The position numbers and the translations under genes were made by a program. From NCBI GenBank assembly GCA_029253965.1, contig JAQWYM010000022.1:1-38286 (forward strand): 38,286 nucleotides of DNA, written 5' to 3'. This document shows positions 14,789 to 23,746 of the stretch, one piece after another. The notes below the pieces were generated by a model that saw nothing but the letters and a program-made list of their open reading frames with translations, was not told the origin of the DNA and did no database searches. Each line of letters opens with the position of its first letter. Positions within the stretch are counted from its first letter, which is position 1. Origin of the DNA: Gammaproteobacteria bacterium (GTDB lineage: Bacteria > Pseudomonadota > Gammaproteobacteria > UBA4575).

Positions 14789-16663
14789 GTGAGCTTTATA
14801 CGCGTCTTTATTTTATTTATTCTTTTTACAGTTAAGCCCGTTATTGCAGAGGATATTCTGCCAACCATCTCAGTCACAGCCAGTCGCACGCCGATTGAGC
14901 TGCAGCATAGCTCGACTACCATCAGCATTATCACAGCAGAACAGATTGCCGAAAGCAAAGCAGCTTATGTCAGTGAGCTGTTGCAATCTGTGCCAGGATT
15001 GAATATCTCACGCACCGGTGGTTCTGGAAACCTAACGCAGCTACGGATGCGAGGTGGTGAGGCTAATCATATCTTGGTTTTGATTGATGGGGTTGAGGCG
15101 AATAGGCTGTCGTCAGGATCAGAATTTCAATTTGATAAAATTAGTACTGCGCAGGTTGAGCGTATTGAAGTATTGCGAGGAGCACAAAGCTCCCTATGGG
15201 GGAGTGATGCCCTAAGTGGTGTAATTAATATTATTACTAAACGAGCAAAAAAAGGGCGCGAGGTAACGCTTAGTTCAAGTCTTGGGCAGCGTGATTACTG
15301 GAGAAAAGGATTAAGCCTCGGCTATGGAGGAGATCAATTTGATATCCAGTTAGGTGCTGACCTTGTTAGAACTGACGGAGTTAATTCCATTAGATTAGGT
15401 AACGAGAAAGATGGCTATAATCAGAAAGTCTTAAATTTAAAGAGCCATTATAATTTCAATAATGGTGCAGAGCTTGGCTTGGTATTTCATTATAAAAATA
15501 GCGATGGTGAATCTGACCCTGGAAGTACTACGGATGGGTATGCTGAAGGTGATGAGAAAGAGTATTTAAGCCGTGTTTTTTATAAATGGGATTCATGGCA
15601 AAGCCGTTGGCAGCAACAGCTTGCTTACTCCGTTGTCGACCAGAAAAATAAAGGTAAACAGAGTTATGGTATATCAAGGTATAACGGTAAGAAACACGAA
15701 TGGATGTACCAGAGTACCTTTAAACTACCTGTTTCAAATGACAGGATTAACCGTCAAAGCCTAACCTTTGCAGCTGAACGTGAACGCGATAACTATGAGC
15801 AGGTCACTAGTAGCTCTAGTCATAAACAGCGCATAATAAATTATGGGTACGTTGCTGAATATCAATTAGGATTTATGGATGACTTTAATTTTTCTGCCAG
15901 TGGTCGTACAGATGATAATGATGAGTTTAGGAACGCGAAAACATACCGATTGGGTTTGAGCTATATTTACCCTGGTTGGGATACTAAGTTACATATTGCA
16001 CACGCAACAGGTGTTAAGAATCCAACATTTACTGAGCTATTTGGCTGGTCACCAGCCAACTTTATTGGTAATCCAGATCTTAAGGCTGAGCATTCCAAGG
16101 ACTGGGAGCTGGGGATATCTCAAGGATTTTTTGACGAGCAAATGAATCTAACAGTGACTCTGTTTCAACAGCGACTTAAGGATGAGATTGTTGATAACGA
16201 GACCTCCAACGGATCAATTAATTCTGATAGAGAGAGTAAACGTGATGGCCTTGAGCTAGACTTACAAGGTAACTTATCAGGCAATATTCGTTATGGTTTT
16301 TCTTATACTTACCTTGTTGCAACTGAAGGTGTTAGTGGTGGTGATGATAAAACCGAAATCAGACGACCTAAGCATCAATGGAGTGGTTTGTTAAATTATG
16401 CCTTCTTCGAAGATAAGGCTAATCTACAGCTGTCAGCTGATCATATTGGTAAGCATCGTGATGCTGTTTATAGTGGAGGCTCTTCTAGTAGAGTTGAATT
16501 AGATGACTACCTCCTGATTAATATGACCATAAACTATGCAGTAGCCTCTGACCTGAAGCTATGGGGGCGTGTAAGCAACCTCTTTGACGAAGACTATATT
16601 GAGGTTTCAGGATACAACGATGAAGGAACAACTATTTATGCTGGTTTTGAAATTACACTATAG
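14789..16663 (+). CDS. btuB: TonB-dependent cobalamin outer-membrane receptor
   Basis: Outer-membrane transporter of 624 residues, near the E. coli BtuB length of 614. The GTG at 14789 is chosen because GGAAGGGGA stands just upstream and the product starts with a signal peptide (SFIRVFILFILFTV..IAED). The TonB box region is ILPTISVTASRTP, followed by a plug domain (ISIITAEQIAES, LLQSVPGLNISR, ILVLIDGVEANR, IEVLRGAQSSLWG, IINIITK) and a 22-strand-type barrel ending in hydrophobic AGFEITL. The cobalamin riboswitch upstream makes B12 or a corrinoid the probable ligand. The next gene, an adenosyltransferase, is 11 bases on. Confidence 0.93.
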   Translation: MSFIRVFILFILFTVKPVIAEDILPTISVTASRTPIELQHSSTTISIITAEQIAESKAAYVSELLQSVPGLNISRTGGSGNLTQLRMRGGEANHILVLIDGVEANRLSSGSEFQFDKISTAQVERIEVLRGAQSSLWGSDALSGVINIITKRAKKGREVTLSSSLGQRDYWRKGLSLGYGGDQFDIQLGADLVRTDGVNSIRLGNEKDGYNQKVLNLKSHYNFNNGAELGLVFHYKNSDGESDPGSTTDGYAEGDEKEYLSRVFYKWDSWQSRWQQQLAYSVVDQKNKGKQSYGISRYNGKKHEWMYQSTFKLPVSNDRINRQSLTFAAERERDNYEQVTSSSSHKQRIINYGYVAEYQLGFMDDFNFSASGRTDDNDEFRNAKTYRLGLSYIYPGWDTKLHIAHATGVKNPTFTELFGWSPANFIGNPDLKAEHSKDWELGISQGFFDEQMNLTVTLFQQRLKDEIVDNETSNGSINSDRESKRDGLELDLQGNLSGNIRYGFSYTYLVATEGVSGGDDKTEIRRPKHQWSGLLNYAFFEDKANLQLSADHIGKHRDAVYSGGSSSRVELDDYLLINMTINYAVASDLKLWGRVSNLFDEDYIEVSGYNDEGTTIYAGFEITL

Positions 16664-16674
16664 GAGATGATGCT

Positions 16675-17250
16675 ATGGGCAATCGTTTAACTAAGATATA
16701 CACGCGCACAGGTGATGATGGTAGTACAGGTTTGGCAACCGGTGAACGCGTTGCTAAGGATTGCTCATTGATTAAGGCGCAGGGTGATTTGGATGAGTTG
16801 AATGCTAATCTAGCCTGCGTCTTGGTGCATAGTTCAGAGGAGAGTGAGGTCTGCGCTATTATCCTTGCTCTGCAACATCAGTTATTCAATGTTGGTGGTG
16901 AGCTGAGTGCGCCGCAGTGTGAGCTCACGCATGCTGCTGATATTCTCTGGTTAGAGCAGTGGATTGACCACTTCAATCAAGACTTGCCAGCACTCAAGGA
17001 TTTCATTCTGCCAGGTGGTGACGCTGCTGTTGCTCATTGTCATGTTGCACGGACAGTCTGTCGCAGGGCTGAACGGCATTTGGTGGAATGGTCATCTGAG
17101 CATGAACTGCGTGTTGAGTTGTTGCAGTATGTTAATCGCTTGTCAGATTTACTCTTTGTTCTTTGTCGCGTGCTTGAAAAGCTGAAACAGACAGCACCCA
17201 GTTATTGGCAAAAAGATTTGAAGCTGCCTCAGCCAAAGAAAATCATCTGA
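16675..17250 (+). CDS. Cob(I)alamin adenosyltransferase, PduO type
   Basis: Converts cob(I)alamin and ATP to adenosylcobalamin in the cytoplasm. The 191 residues match the PduO/MMAB family. The N-terminal ATP loop is KIYTRTGDDGSTGLATGERV (about 7-26), followed by GDLDELNANLACVL, and the C-terminal VARTVCRRAERHL and YVNRLSDLLFVLCR hold conserved Arg and Asp residues. RBS AGGAG sits before the ATG. It follows btuB by 11 bases, so imported corrinoid would be adenosylated at once. The stop codon is inside a long palindrome at 17242-17270. Confidence 0.94.
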   Translation: MGNRLTKIYTRTGDDGSTGLATGERVAKDCSLIKAQGDLDELNANLACVLVHSSEESEVCAIILALQHQLFNVGGELSAPQCELTHAADILWLEQWIDHFNQDLPALKDFILPGGDAAVAHCHVARTVCRRAERHLVEWSSEHELRVELLQYVNRLSDLLFVLCRVLEKLKQTAPSYWQKDLKLPQPKKII

Positions 17251-17270
17251 TTGCATTGCAATCAGATGAT
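17242..17270. repeat. 29-base near-perfect palindrome at the 3' end of the adenosyltransferase gene
   Basis: Two 14-base arms, ATCATCTGATTGCA (17242-17255) and TGCAATCAGATGAT (17257-17270), flank a single T. The left arm contains the stop codon (17248-17250). As RNA it forms a strong hairpin of at least 12 pairs; as DNA it is a symmetric site. No U tract follows. It may stabilise or process the btuB message, end it weakly, or bind a protein. Confidence 0.7.
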
Positions 17271-17315
17271 GAGCTTGATGAGTCATAATAAGGTCGCGTA
17301 GCTGGAGATGCTGAT

Positions 17316-18209
17316 TTGAGATTTGGAATAGATCTGGGTGGCAGCAAAATTGAAATAATTGCCTTGGATGATGCCGGTGATGAATGTTATCGCCAGCGTG
17401 TCAGCACTCCACAGGGTGACTATAAGAAAACGCTGTTAGCGATCACTACCTTGATAACCACAGCTGAGCTGCAGTTAGCGACGCGCGGCAGTATTGGTAT
17501 TGGGACACCGGGTTCGATCTCTCCAGTAACGGGGTTACTGCGCAACAGTAATTCAGTATGTCTCAATGCAAAGCCGCTACAGCAAGACTTAGAAAAGTTA
17601 TTAAGGCGTGACATACGGCTGGCCAATGATGCTAATTGTTTTGCCCTCTCCGAAGCCATTGATGGCGCCGCGATGGATGCGGCTACGGTCTTTGCTGTGA
17701 TCATTGGCACAGGCTGTGGTGCTGGAGTAGTGGTTGATAAGCAATTACTTAACGGACGTAACGGCATCAGTGGTGAGTGGGGGCATAACCCGTTACCAGC
17801 ACCGACAGCTGAAGAACAGCAAATTGCAAATTGTTGGTGTGGTAAGCCGCTTTGTATAGAAAGCTTTTTATCAGGCCCTGCCTTATCTGCAGATTATCAA
17901 CAGGCCTCGCAGCAGTTGCGCTCTGTGCAAGACATTGTCGCCTTAGCTGATCGTGGTGATGTGATAGCTGAGGCTGCATTGCAGAGGTATGAACTGCGTT
18001 TGGCAAAAAGTCTGGCTCAGGTGATTAATATTTTAGATCCACATGTTATTGTACTTGGCGGTGGCTTATCTAATATGACAAGGCTGTATAATAATGTACC
18101 TGCCTTGTTAACAGAGTTTGTGTTTACTGAAACAGTGCAGACTGAATTACGTGCACCTAAATTTGGTGACTCAAGTGGAGTCCGTGGTGCAGCGTGGTTA
18201 TGGTCATGA
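17316..18209 (+). CDS. ROK-family sugar kinase (fructokinase/N-acetylglucosamine kinase-like)
   Basis: A 297-residue cytoplasmic kinase. It has the phosphate loop GIDLGGSKIE (4-13), catalytic Asp105 in LANDANCF, the second ATP motif VIIGTGCGAG (128-137), EWGH (154-157), and the ROK zinc signature CWCGKPLCIE (173-182) with Cys173, Cys175 and Cys180. The exact sugar cannot be read; fructose, glucose or N-acetylglucosamine are all possible. The start is TTG with GGAG upstream. It follows the B12 adenosyltransferase gene by 65 bases across a palindrome, and its end overlaps the region before the DUF6580-like gene. Confidence 0.9.
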   Translation: MRFGIDLGGSKIEIIALDDAGDECYRQRVSTPQGDYKKTLLAITTLITTAELQLATRGSIGIGTPGSISPVTGLLRNSNSVCLNAKPLQQDLEKLLRRDIRLANDANCFALSEAIDGAAMDAATVFAVIIGTGCGAGVVVDKQLLNGRNGISGEWGHNPLPAPTAEEQQIANCWCGKPLCIESFLSGPALSADYQQASQQLRSVQDIVALADRGDVIAEAALQRYELRLAKSLAQVINILDPHVIVLGGGLSNMTRLYNNVPALLTEFVFTETVQTELRAPKFGDSSGVRGAAWLWS

Positions 18210-18217
18210 GGATTATG

Positions 18218-18757
18218 ATGAAAGATAAAATTGAAATGCCAACAACAATGAGTTGGAAGTGGTTGCTGGCAATGGTTATGTTTTTGGCCTTGAGTCGTTG
18301 CTTACCACACCCTCCTAATTTCACACCACTGGCCGCAATGAGCCTGTTGTCGGGTGCTTTTCTGCGTGACTGGCGCCTAGCCTTAATCATCCCCTTGAGT
18401 GCAATGTTGCTGAGTGATCTGTACTTGGGATTACACAGTTCAATGTTGTTTGTTTATCTAGCCATGGCAGGGATAGTGATCTTTAGCCGTTATGCTTTAC
18501 AGCGCGTTTCGCTAATCAGGTTGACCTCAGCCTCAGTCTTGTCAGCAGTCTGGTTTTTCTTGGTGACGAATTTTGGTGCTTGGCTAGCGAGTGAGACTTA
18601 TGCCGCAACATTAAATGGACTCATGCAGGCCTATGTTGCTGGTATTCCATTCTTCCGTAATACCTTAGTATCCAGTGTTATGTTTACATTACTGGCTTAT
18701 CTGATGTTATCTACAGCCGTGCGTTGGGATTATGCGCGCACAGAAGCAGTTAAATAA
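18218..18757 (+). CDS. DUF6580-like integral membrane protein, possible transport protein
   Basis: A 179-residue protein with about five hydrophobic helices (from WLLAMVMFLALS near 13-25 to VMFTLLAYLMLS near 154-165). The motif LSRCLPHPPNFTPLAAMSLL and the later LSDLYLGLHSSM are typical of the uncharacterised DUF6580 family, which looks like an ECF-type S component. ATG 18218 was chosen because AGGA ends 5 bases upstream; earlier starts lie inside the ROK gene. Its place at the end of a riboswitch-headed operon suggests corrinoid or precursor transport across the inner membrane, by inference. The only Cys is residue 28. Confidence 0.78.
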   Translation: MKDKIEMPTTMSWKWLLAMVMFLALSRCLPHPPNFTPLAAMSLLSGAFLRDWRLALIIPLSAMLLSDLYLGLHSSMLFVYLAMAGIVIFSRYALQRVSLIRLTSASVLSAVWFFLVTNFGAWLASETYAATLNGLMQAYVAGIPFFRNTLVSSVMFTLLAYLMLSTAVRWDYARTEAVK

Positions 18758-18759
18758 AT

Positions 18760-19401
18760 CTAAACGGCAGTGCTATTTTTTTGGCGGTATTCACAGAGTT
18801 CATGAATGATGCATTGTGAACATAAAGGTTTGCGTGCAATACAGGTGTAGCGTCCATGTAAGATCAACCAATGATGCGCATCAAGTTTAAACTCCTCAGG
18901 AATTAAACGCTCAAGGCGCTGTTCTACTTCCAGTACATTTTTTCCCGGCGCAATGGCTGTGCGGTTGGAGACGCGAAAGATATGTGTGTCTACAGCAATA
19001 GTTGGATGACCAAAGGCTGTGTTCAATACGACATTAGCCGTTTTTCTACCGACTCCAGGTAAAGACTCCAAGGCTTCTCGATCTTCTGGTACCACACCGT
19101 TGTAGTCATCTATCAAGATCTTGCAGGTCTTAATGATGTTTTTAGCCTTGGTATTAAAGAGCCCAATACTTTTCACAAAAGTCTTTAGCTTCTTCTCACC
19201 TAAGTCATAGATGGCCTGCGGCGTGTTGGCGACAGGGTATAATTTATCAATCGCTTTGTTGACACCAATATCCGTTGCCTGTGCGGATAAAATAACAGCG
19301 ATTAATAACTCAAATTCATTCGTGAAGTGCAGCTCAGTTGTTGGCTTTGGATTTTGCTCACGCAATATTGAAAAAATCGCAGTGCGTTTTTCGCGGTTCA
19401 T
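18760..19401 (-). CDS. nth: Endonuclease III
   Basis: DNA glycosylase/AP lyase for oxidised pyrimidines. The 213 residues match E. coli Nth (211). The helix-hairpin-helix [12 protein letters not shown] (114-125) carries catalytic Lys120, Asp138 is in AVDTH, and the [4Fe-4S] loop is Cys187, Cys194, Cys197 and Cys203 (C-x6-C-x2-C-x5-C). Its ATG overlaps the stop of the RnfB-like gene by 4 bases, the same rnf-nth neighbourhood known in many Gammaproteobacteria. It converges with the DUF6580-like gene at a distance of 2 bases. Confidence 0.97.
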   Translation of the reverse strand: MNREKRTAIFSILREQNPKPTTELHFTNEFELLIAVILSAQATDIGVNKAIDKLYPVANTPQAIYDLGEKKLKTFVKSIGLFNTKAKNIIKTCKILIDDYNGVVPEDREALESLPGVGRKTANVVLNTAFGHPTIAVDTHIFRVSNRTAIAPGKNVLEVEQRLERLIPEEFKLDAHHWLILHGRYTCIARKPLCSQCIIHELCEYRQKNSTAV

Positions 19402-19799
19402 ATCTTCTTTTGTAGGTTTTTGAGCTCCGCTAATTTGTCTGCCATGCTCGCCTTGCTTTGTTGTCTAGCGGCATTCACAACGTCACTGCGCACCTCTAAA
19501 CGTAACTTACGCTGTTGTAATCGTTGCTTGCTGGCGTTGGCGAAGTCTTTACGCTCCTGCTTATGTGCATCGGCTTTGATCGTGTCGCTGTACTCAGGAT
19601 TGTCACGCATTTCTATACAATCGACAGGGCAGGGTTGTATGCAGAGTTTGCAGCCTGTGCAATAGCTTTTAATGACGCTATGCATGAATTGTGAAGTGCC
19701 TAGGATGGCATCAAAGGGACAGGCCTTGAGGCATAGAGCACAACCGATACAGCGTTGCTCATCAATAAAGGCAAGCTGCGCACTGTATTGATTGTACAT
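19398..19799 (-). CDS. RnfB-like 2[4Fe-4S] ferredoxin, short form
   Basis: A 133-residue electron carrier. Two classic clusters are seen: C17-x2-C20-x2-C23-x3-C27 and C47-x2-C50-x2-C53-x3-C57. The order and linker [20 protein letters not shown] and [19 protein letters not shown] match the ferredoxin domain of RnfB, but the N-terminal membrane helix and the Fe-S domain before it are missing, so it is soluble. The C-terminal half (about 75-133) is basic and helical ([20 protein letters not shown]). It overlaps nth by 4 bases and follows metG by 8 bases. No other rnf gene is present here. Confidence 0.88.
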   Translation of the reverse strand: MYNQYSAQLAFIDEQRCIGCALCLKACPFDAILGTSQFMHSVIKSYCTGCKLCIQPCPVDCIEMRDNPEYSDTIKADAHKQERKDFANASKQRLQQRKLRLEVRSDVVNAARQQSKASMADKLAELKNLQKKI

Positions 19800-19807
19800 A
19801 GTGAGGC

Positions 19808-21844
19808 TTACTTTACGCGCATGCCGGCTTCGGCACCGCTGTCTGGATGAATCACGAATAGACCAGAGTCATCACCACTAGCAGCCAGTACCATGCCTTC
19901 TGATAGACCAAAGCGCATTTTTCTTGCGGCTAAGTTGGCTACCATGACAACTAATTTACCCTCTAGTTCTTCGGGTGAATAGGCGCTCTTGATACCTGCG
20001 AATACATTCTTTTCAAGGCCACCGGTGGCCTCACCTAGGTCTAGGGTGAGCTGCAGTAACTTATCTGCTCCGGCAACGAGTTCTGCTTTGCTAATACGTG
20101 CCACGCGTAGATCGAGCTTGGCAAAGTCATCAAAACTAATCTCGCTGTCGATAGGGTCGCTAGCTGAGATGACTGGGGCTTGTGCACTGGCTTGCTCTTT
20201 AGTCTCTTCAATCATGGCTTCTACCTTATCGCTTTCAATGCGCGTCATCAGCGGTTTAAATTTATTAATGATGTGACCTTCAGGCAGGGTTTCCCCTGAG
20301 GCTAAATCAGCCCATGTCAGCTCATCATTGAAAAAGTTTTCTGCTTTGCCGGCTAGCTCTGGCAACACCGGTTTCAAATAGCCAATTAAGAGGCGGAACA
20401 TGTTGATGCCAAAGCTACAGATCTGGTGAACTTCTTCTTTACAGTTTTCGTCTTTGATTTTTTCCCACGGCTTGTATTGGTCGATCAACTGGTTGGTTTG
20501 ATCAGCAATCTTCATGATGCTACGAATTGCCTCAGCATAACGGCGCTGCTCATAGTGATCCTTGATCTCGGTATTCGCTGCAGTGGCCTCAGCAAAGGCC
20601 TGTTCACATTCACTGGAAAAACTTGCGCTGAGTTTGGCATCAAACTTTTTGCTAATGAAACCTGCACAACGACTAGCAATATTAACTAATTTACCGACAA
20701 CATCACTGTTAACACGTTGTTGGAAATCATCAAGGTTAAGATCTAGGTCGTTAATGCCAGGGCCGAGCTTGGCTGCAAAGTAGTAACGTAGATATTCAGG
20801 CTGTAAATGGTTTAAGTAGGTTCGCGCCTTGATGAAGGTGCCCCTGGACTTAGACATTTTTTTGCCATTAACCATTAAGAAGCCGTGGCAGAAGACATTA
20901 GTCGGTTTACGGTAACCGGCGCCCATCAAGGTGGCTGGCCAGAATAAGGTGTGGAAGTAGGCAATATCCTTACCGATAAAGTGATAAAGCTCAGCTGTAC
21001 TGTCAGCGTTCCAGTAAGCGTCGAAATCTTCGCCACTACGCTCACAATAATTTTTAAAGCTCGCCATGTAACCAATTGGTGCATCTAACCAGACATAAAA
21101 GTACTTACCGGTAGCACCTGGGATCTCAAATCCAAAATAAGGGGCATCACGCGAAATATCCCAATCTTTTAGACCGTCTTCAAACCACTCTGAAATTTTG
21201 TTGCTGATTTCAGGCTGTAAGCTATTAGATTGCGTCCATGTCTTCAGTTCTTCTTCTAATTTTCCCAGTTGAAAAAAGTAATGGAGGTTTTCTTTCTCAA
21301 CAGGGGTGGCACCACTGAGTGCTGAATGCGGGTTAATCAGATCCGCGGGCGAGTAGGTTGCACCACAGGCCTCGCAGTTATCACCGTATTGATCTTCAGC
21401 CTTACATTTCGGACAGGTACCGCGCACAAAGCGATCTGGCAAGAATACTTTTTGTTCAGGATCAAAGAGATCAATCACACTACGGGTGTTGATGAGATCC
21501 TTATGTTGCAGCTTCTTGAAGATATCTTCGGCGAAATTGCGGTTTTCTTCGGAGTGTGTGCTGTGAAAGTTGTCGAAACCTATAAGAAACTCAGAAAAAT
21601 CAGCTTCGTGCTCTGTTTGCGTCTTAGCAATGAGTTCTTCAGGTTCAATACCTTCTTCCTGTGCACGCAGCATAATCGGTGTGCCATGGGCATCATCGGC
21701 GCAGACATAAATACAGTGATGACCACACATTTTCTGCAGACGTACCCAGATATCAGTCTGTATGTATTCTACCAAATGGCCTAAATGGATTGATCCATTA
21801 GCGTAAGGTAAGGCACTAGTAACGAGTATTCTTCGAGATTCCAC
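19808..21844 (-). CDS. metG: Methionyl-tRNA synthetase
   Basis: Charges tRNA-Met with methionine. The 678 residues match the long bacterial form. HIGH-type HLGH is at 20-23, the zinc knuckle has [18 protein letters not shown] (four Cys), and KMSKS is in [12 protein letters not shown]. The C-terminal EMAP/Trbp111-like tRNA-binding domain (about 575-678) starts [18 protein letters not shown]. It reads on the - strand, first in a run with the ferredoxin and nth, and is divergent from the ApbC gene, a very common pairing in Gammaproteobacteria. Confidence 0.98.
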   Translation of the reverse strand: MESRRILVTSALPYANGSIHLGHLVEYIQTDIWVRLQKMCGHHCIYVCADDAHGTPIMLRAQEEGIEPEELIAKTQTEHEADFSEFLIGFDNFHSTHSEENRNFAEDIFKKLQHKDLINTRSVIDLFDPEQKVFLPDRFVRGTCPKCKAEDQYGDNCEACGATYSPADLINPHSALSGATPVEKENLHYFFQLGKLEEELKTWTQSNSLQPEISNKISEWFEDGLKDWDISRDAPYFGFEIPGATGKYFYVWLDAPIGYMASFKNYCERSGEDFDAYWNADSTAELYHFIGKDIAYFHTLFWPATLMGAGYRKPTNVFCHGFLMVNGKKMSKSRGTFIKARTYLNHLQPEYLRYYFAAKLGPGINDLDLNLDDFQQRVNSDVVGKLVNIASRCAGFISKKFDAKLSASFSSECEQAFAEATAANTEIKDHYEQRRYAEAIRSIMKIADQTNQLIDQYKPWEKIKDENCKEEVHQICSFGINMFRLLIGYLKPVLPELAGKAENFFNDELTWADLASGETLPEGHIINKFKPLMTRIESDKVEAMIEETKEQASAQAPVISASDPIDSEISFDDFAKLDLRVARISKAELVAGADKLLQLTLDLGEATGGLEKNVFAGIKSAYSPEELEGKLVVMVANLAARKMRFGLSEGMVLAASGDDSGLFVIHPDSGAEAGMRVK

Positions 21845-22045
21845 GGCAACACAACTTATTTAATAGTTCGCGTACCTTACCAGCTTAATAAACTGGGCTC
21901 TATATGGCAGAGAAACTCTATTTTGTATTAGTTGTCACTAGACAGTCCATTACAATGGCTAACTACCTCATGATGGGGCTTGGAAAAAGTGTTTTTGGGT
22001 GTTTTACTGCGCTTCTTTATAAATAGTTTGTACGAGGAAAAACAG

Positions 22046-23137
22046 ATGGCAGTCATCACGCGTGAGCAGGTCGAACAATCACTAAAAACGATTATTGATC
22101 CTAATATTGGTAAAAATCTGGTAGTCACTAAGGCGATCAAGGACATTACTATCGATGGTGACAAGGTCACTGTTGCGATTGAATTAGGCTATCCAGCGAA
22201 AAGTATGCGTGAAATCTTCAGCCAGCAGGTTACTGCCGCTGTTTCTGCGCTTGATGGGGTTGCTTCGGTTGAGGTCAGTGTCGACTGGAAAATCACAGCA
22301 CACTCGGTACAAAAGAGCTTGAAACCACTGGATAACATTAAAAATGTTATTGCTGTCGCTTCGGGTAAGGGTGGTGTTGGAAAATCAACCACCGCAGTTA
22401 ACCTCGCGTTAGCATTGGCTGCTGAAGGCGCCACAGTAGGTATTTTGGATGCCGATATTTATGGTCCAAGCCAACCTCGCATGCTGGGCATCAGTGGCCA
22501 ACCGGACTCATCAGACGGAAAGAGTCTTGAGCCCATGGAAGGTCATGGCCTGCAGGCGATGTCGATTGGTTTCTTGATTGATGACGAAACCCCAATGATC
22601 TGGCGTGGCCCGATGGTGACCCAAGCTTTAGAGCAATTATTGAACGATACGCAATGGCGTGGTCTTGATTACTTGGTTGTCGATCTACCACCAGGCACCG
22701 GTGACGTGCAATTGACCTTAGCACAAAAAATTCCAGTCAGTGGCGCCGTGATCATCACGACTCCGCAAGACATCGCACTTCTTGATGCCCGTAAAGGTCT
22801 GAAGATGTTCGAAAAAGTTGAAGTTCCAGTGCTCGGTATTGTTGAAAACATGAGTACTCATATTTGTAGCGAATGTGGCCATGAAGAGCCTATTTTTGGT
22901 AGTGGTGGTGGTGAGAAAATGGCTGCTGAATATAGTGTTGATCTCTTGGGCGCATTGCCGTTAGATATCAGTATCCGTAAGCAGGCTGATGGTGGTGTTC
23001 CCACTGTTGTTGCTGACCCGGATAGTCGAGTGGCACAGATCTACGGAGAGATCGCACGTAAGACAGCAGCGAAGTTAGCGGCTAAGAGTAAAGATTACAG
23101 TGCTAAGTTTCCAAAGATTGTTATTCAGAACACTTAA
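22046..23137 (+). CDS. apbC: Iron-sulfur cluster carrier protein, Mrp/ApbC family
   Basis: P-loop ATPase that carries Fe-S clusters. The ATG at 22046 is chosen because GAGGAAA precedes it; an upstream in-frame start at 21980 has none and adds a non-family extension. The product has 363 residues. Residues 5-80 are a MIP18/DUF59 domain, Walker A is the deviant GKGGVGKST (108-116), and the cluster-binding Cys pair CSEC is near 274-277. It is divergent from metG, a conserved arrangement, and 29 bases upstream of dcd. Confidence 0.95.
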   Translation: MAVITREQVEQSLKTIIDPNIGKNLVVTKAIKDITIDGDKVTVAIELGYPAKSMREIFSQQVTAAVSALDGVASVEVSVDWKITAHSVQKSLKPLDNIKNVIAVASGKGGVGKSTTAVNLALALAAEGATVGILDADIYGPSQPRMLGISGQPDSSDGKSLEPMEGHGLQAMSIGFLIDDETPMIWRGPMVTQALEQLLNDTQWRGLDYLVVDLPPGTGDVQLTLAQKIPVSGAVIITTPQDIALLDARKGLKMFEKVEVPVLGIVENMSTHICSECGHEEPIFGSGGGEKMAAEYSVDLLGALPLDISIRKQADGGVPTVVADPDSRVAQIYGEIARKTAAKLAAKSKDYSAKFPKIVIQNT

Positions 23138-23166
23138 ATTCATATTTAGCGTTTGCGAGCAGGGTT

Positions 23167-23733
23167 ATGTCGATAAAATCAGATTCATGGATTCGGCGTC
23201 AGGCTGAAGAGCATAAGATGATCGAACCGTTTACCGCGGGCCAAGTAAAGACGGCCAACGATGAACGCATCATTTCTTACGGCACGTCTAGTTATGGCTA
23301 TGACGTACGCTGCTCAAAAAACTTTAAGATATTTACCAATATTAATTCAGCAGTTGTCGATCCGAAGGCATTCAATCCAGATAGCTTCGTCGACTTTGAG
23401 GGCGATGTTTGTATTATCCCTCCTAACTCCTTTGCCTTAGCCAGCACTGTTGAATACTTTCGTATTCCACGGTCTGTTTTGACCGTATGTTTAGGTAAAT
23501 CAACGTATGCGCGCTGCGGTATAATTGTTAACGTCACGCCACTAGAGCCTGAGTGGGAAGGGCATGTGACCTTAGAGTTTTCTAACACCACACCGTTGCC
23601 GGCAAAGATTTATGCTAATGAGGGTGTCGCACAGATGATTTTCTTTGAATCAGACGAGCCCTGTGAAACATCTTACAAGGATCGTGATGGCAAGTACCAA
23701 GGCCAGACCGGCGTTACTCTACCTAAGACCTGA
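23167..23733 (+). CDS. dcd: dCTP deaminase
   Basis: Deaminates dCTP to dUTP, the main source of dTMP in Gram-negative bacteria. The 188 residues match the family (E. coli 193). Typical segments are [53 protein letters not shown] and [20 protein letters not shown] with the catalytic Glu. It follows apbC, the usual gammaproteobacterial neighbour, and converges with mgtE 13 bases away. Confidence 0.97.
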   Translation: MSIKSDSWIRRQAEEHKMIEPFTAGQVKTANDERIISYGTSSYGYDVRCSKNFKIFTNINSAVVDPKAFNPDSFVDFEGDVCIIPPNSFALASTVEYFRIPRSVLTVCLGKSTYARCGIIVNVTPLEPEWEGHVTLEFSNTTPLPAKIYANEGVAQMIFFESDEPCETSYKDRDGKYQGQTGVTLPKT

Positions 23734-23746
23734 TTATTTAGAGTGG

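Noticed and set aside
21326-21784. 152-residue + strand open frame inside metG
   Set aside because: Antisense to the strongly supported MetG reading, with no ribosome site or family signature.
21980-22045. Upstream start for apbC
   Set aside because: Extra 22 residues are not family-like and the inner ATG has a good GAGGAAA.
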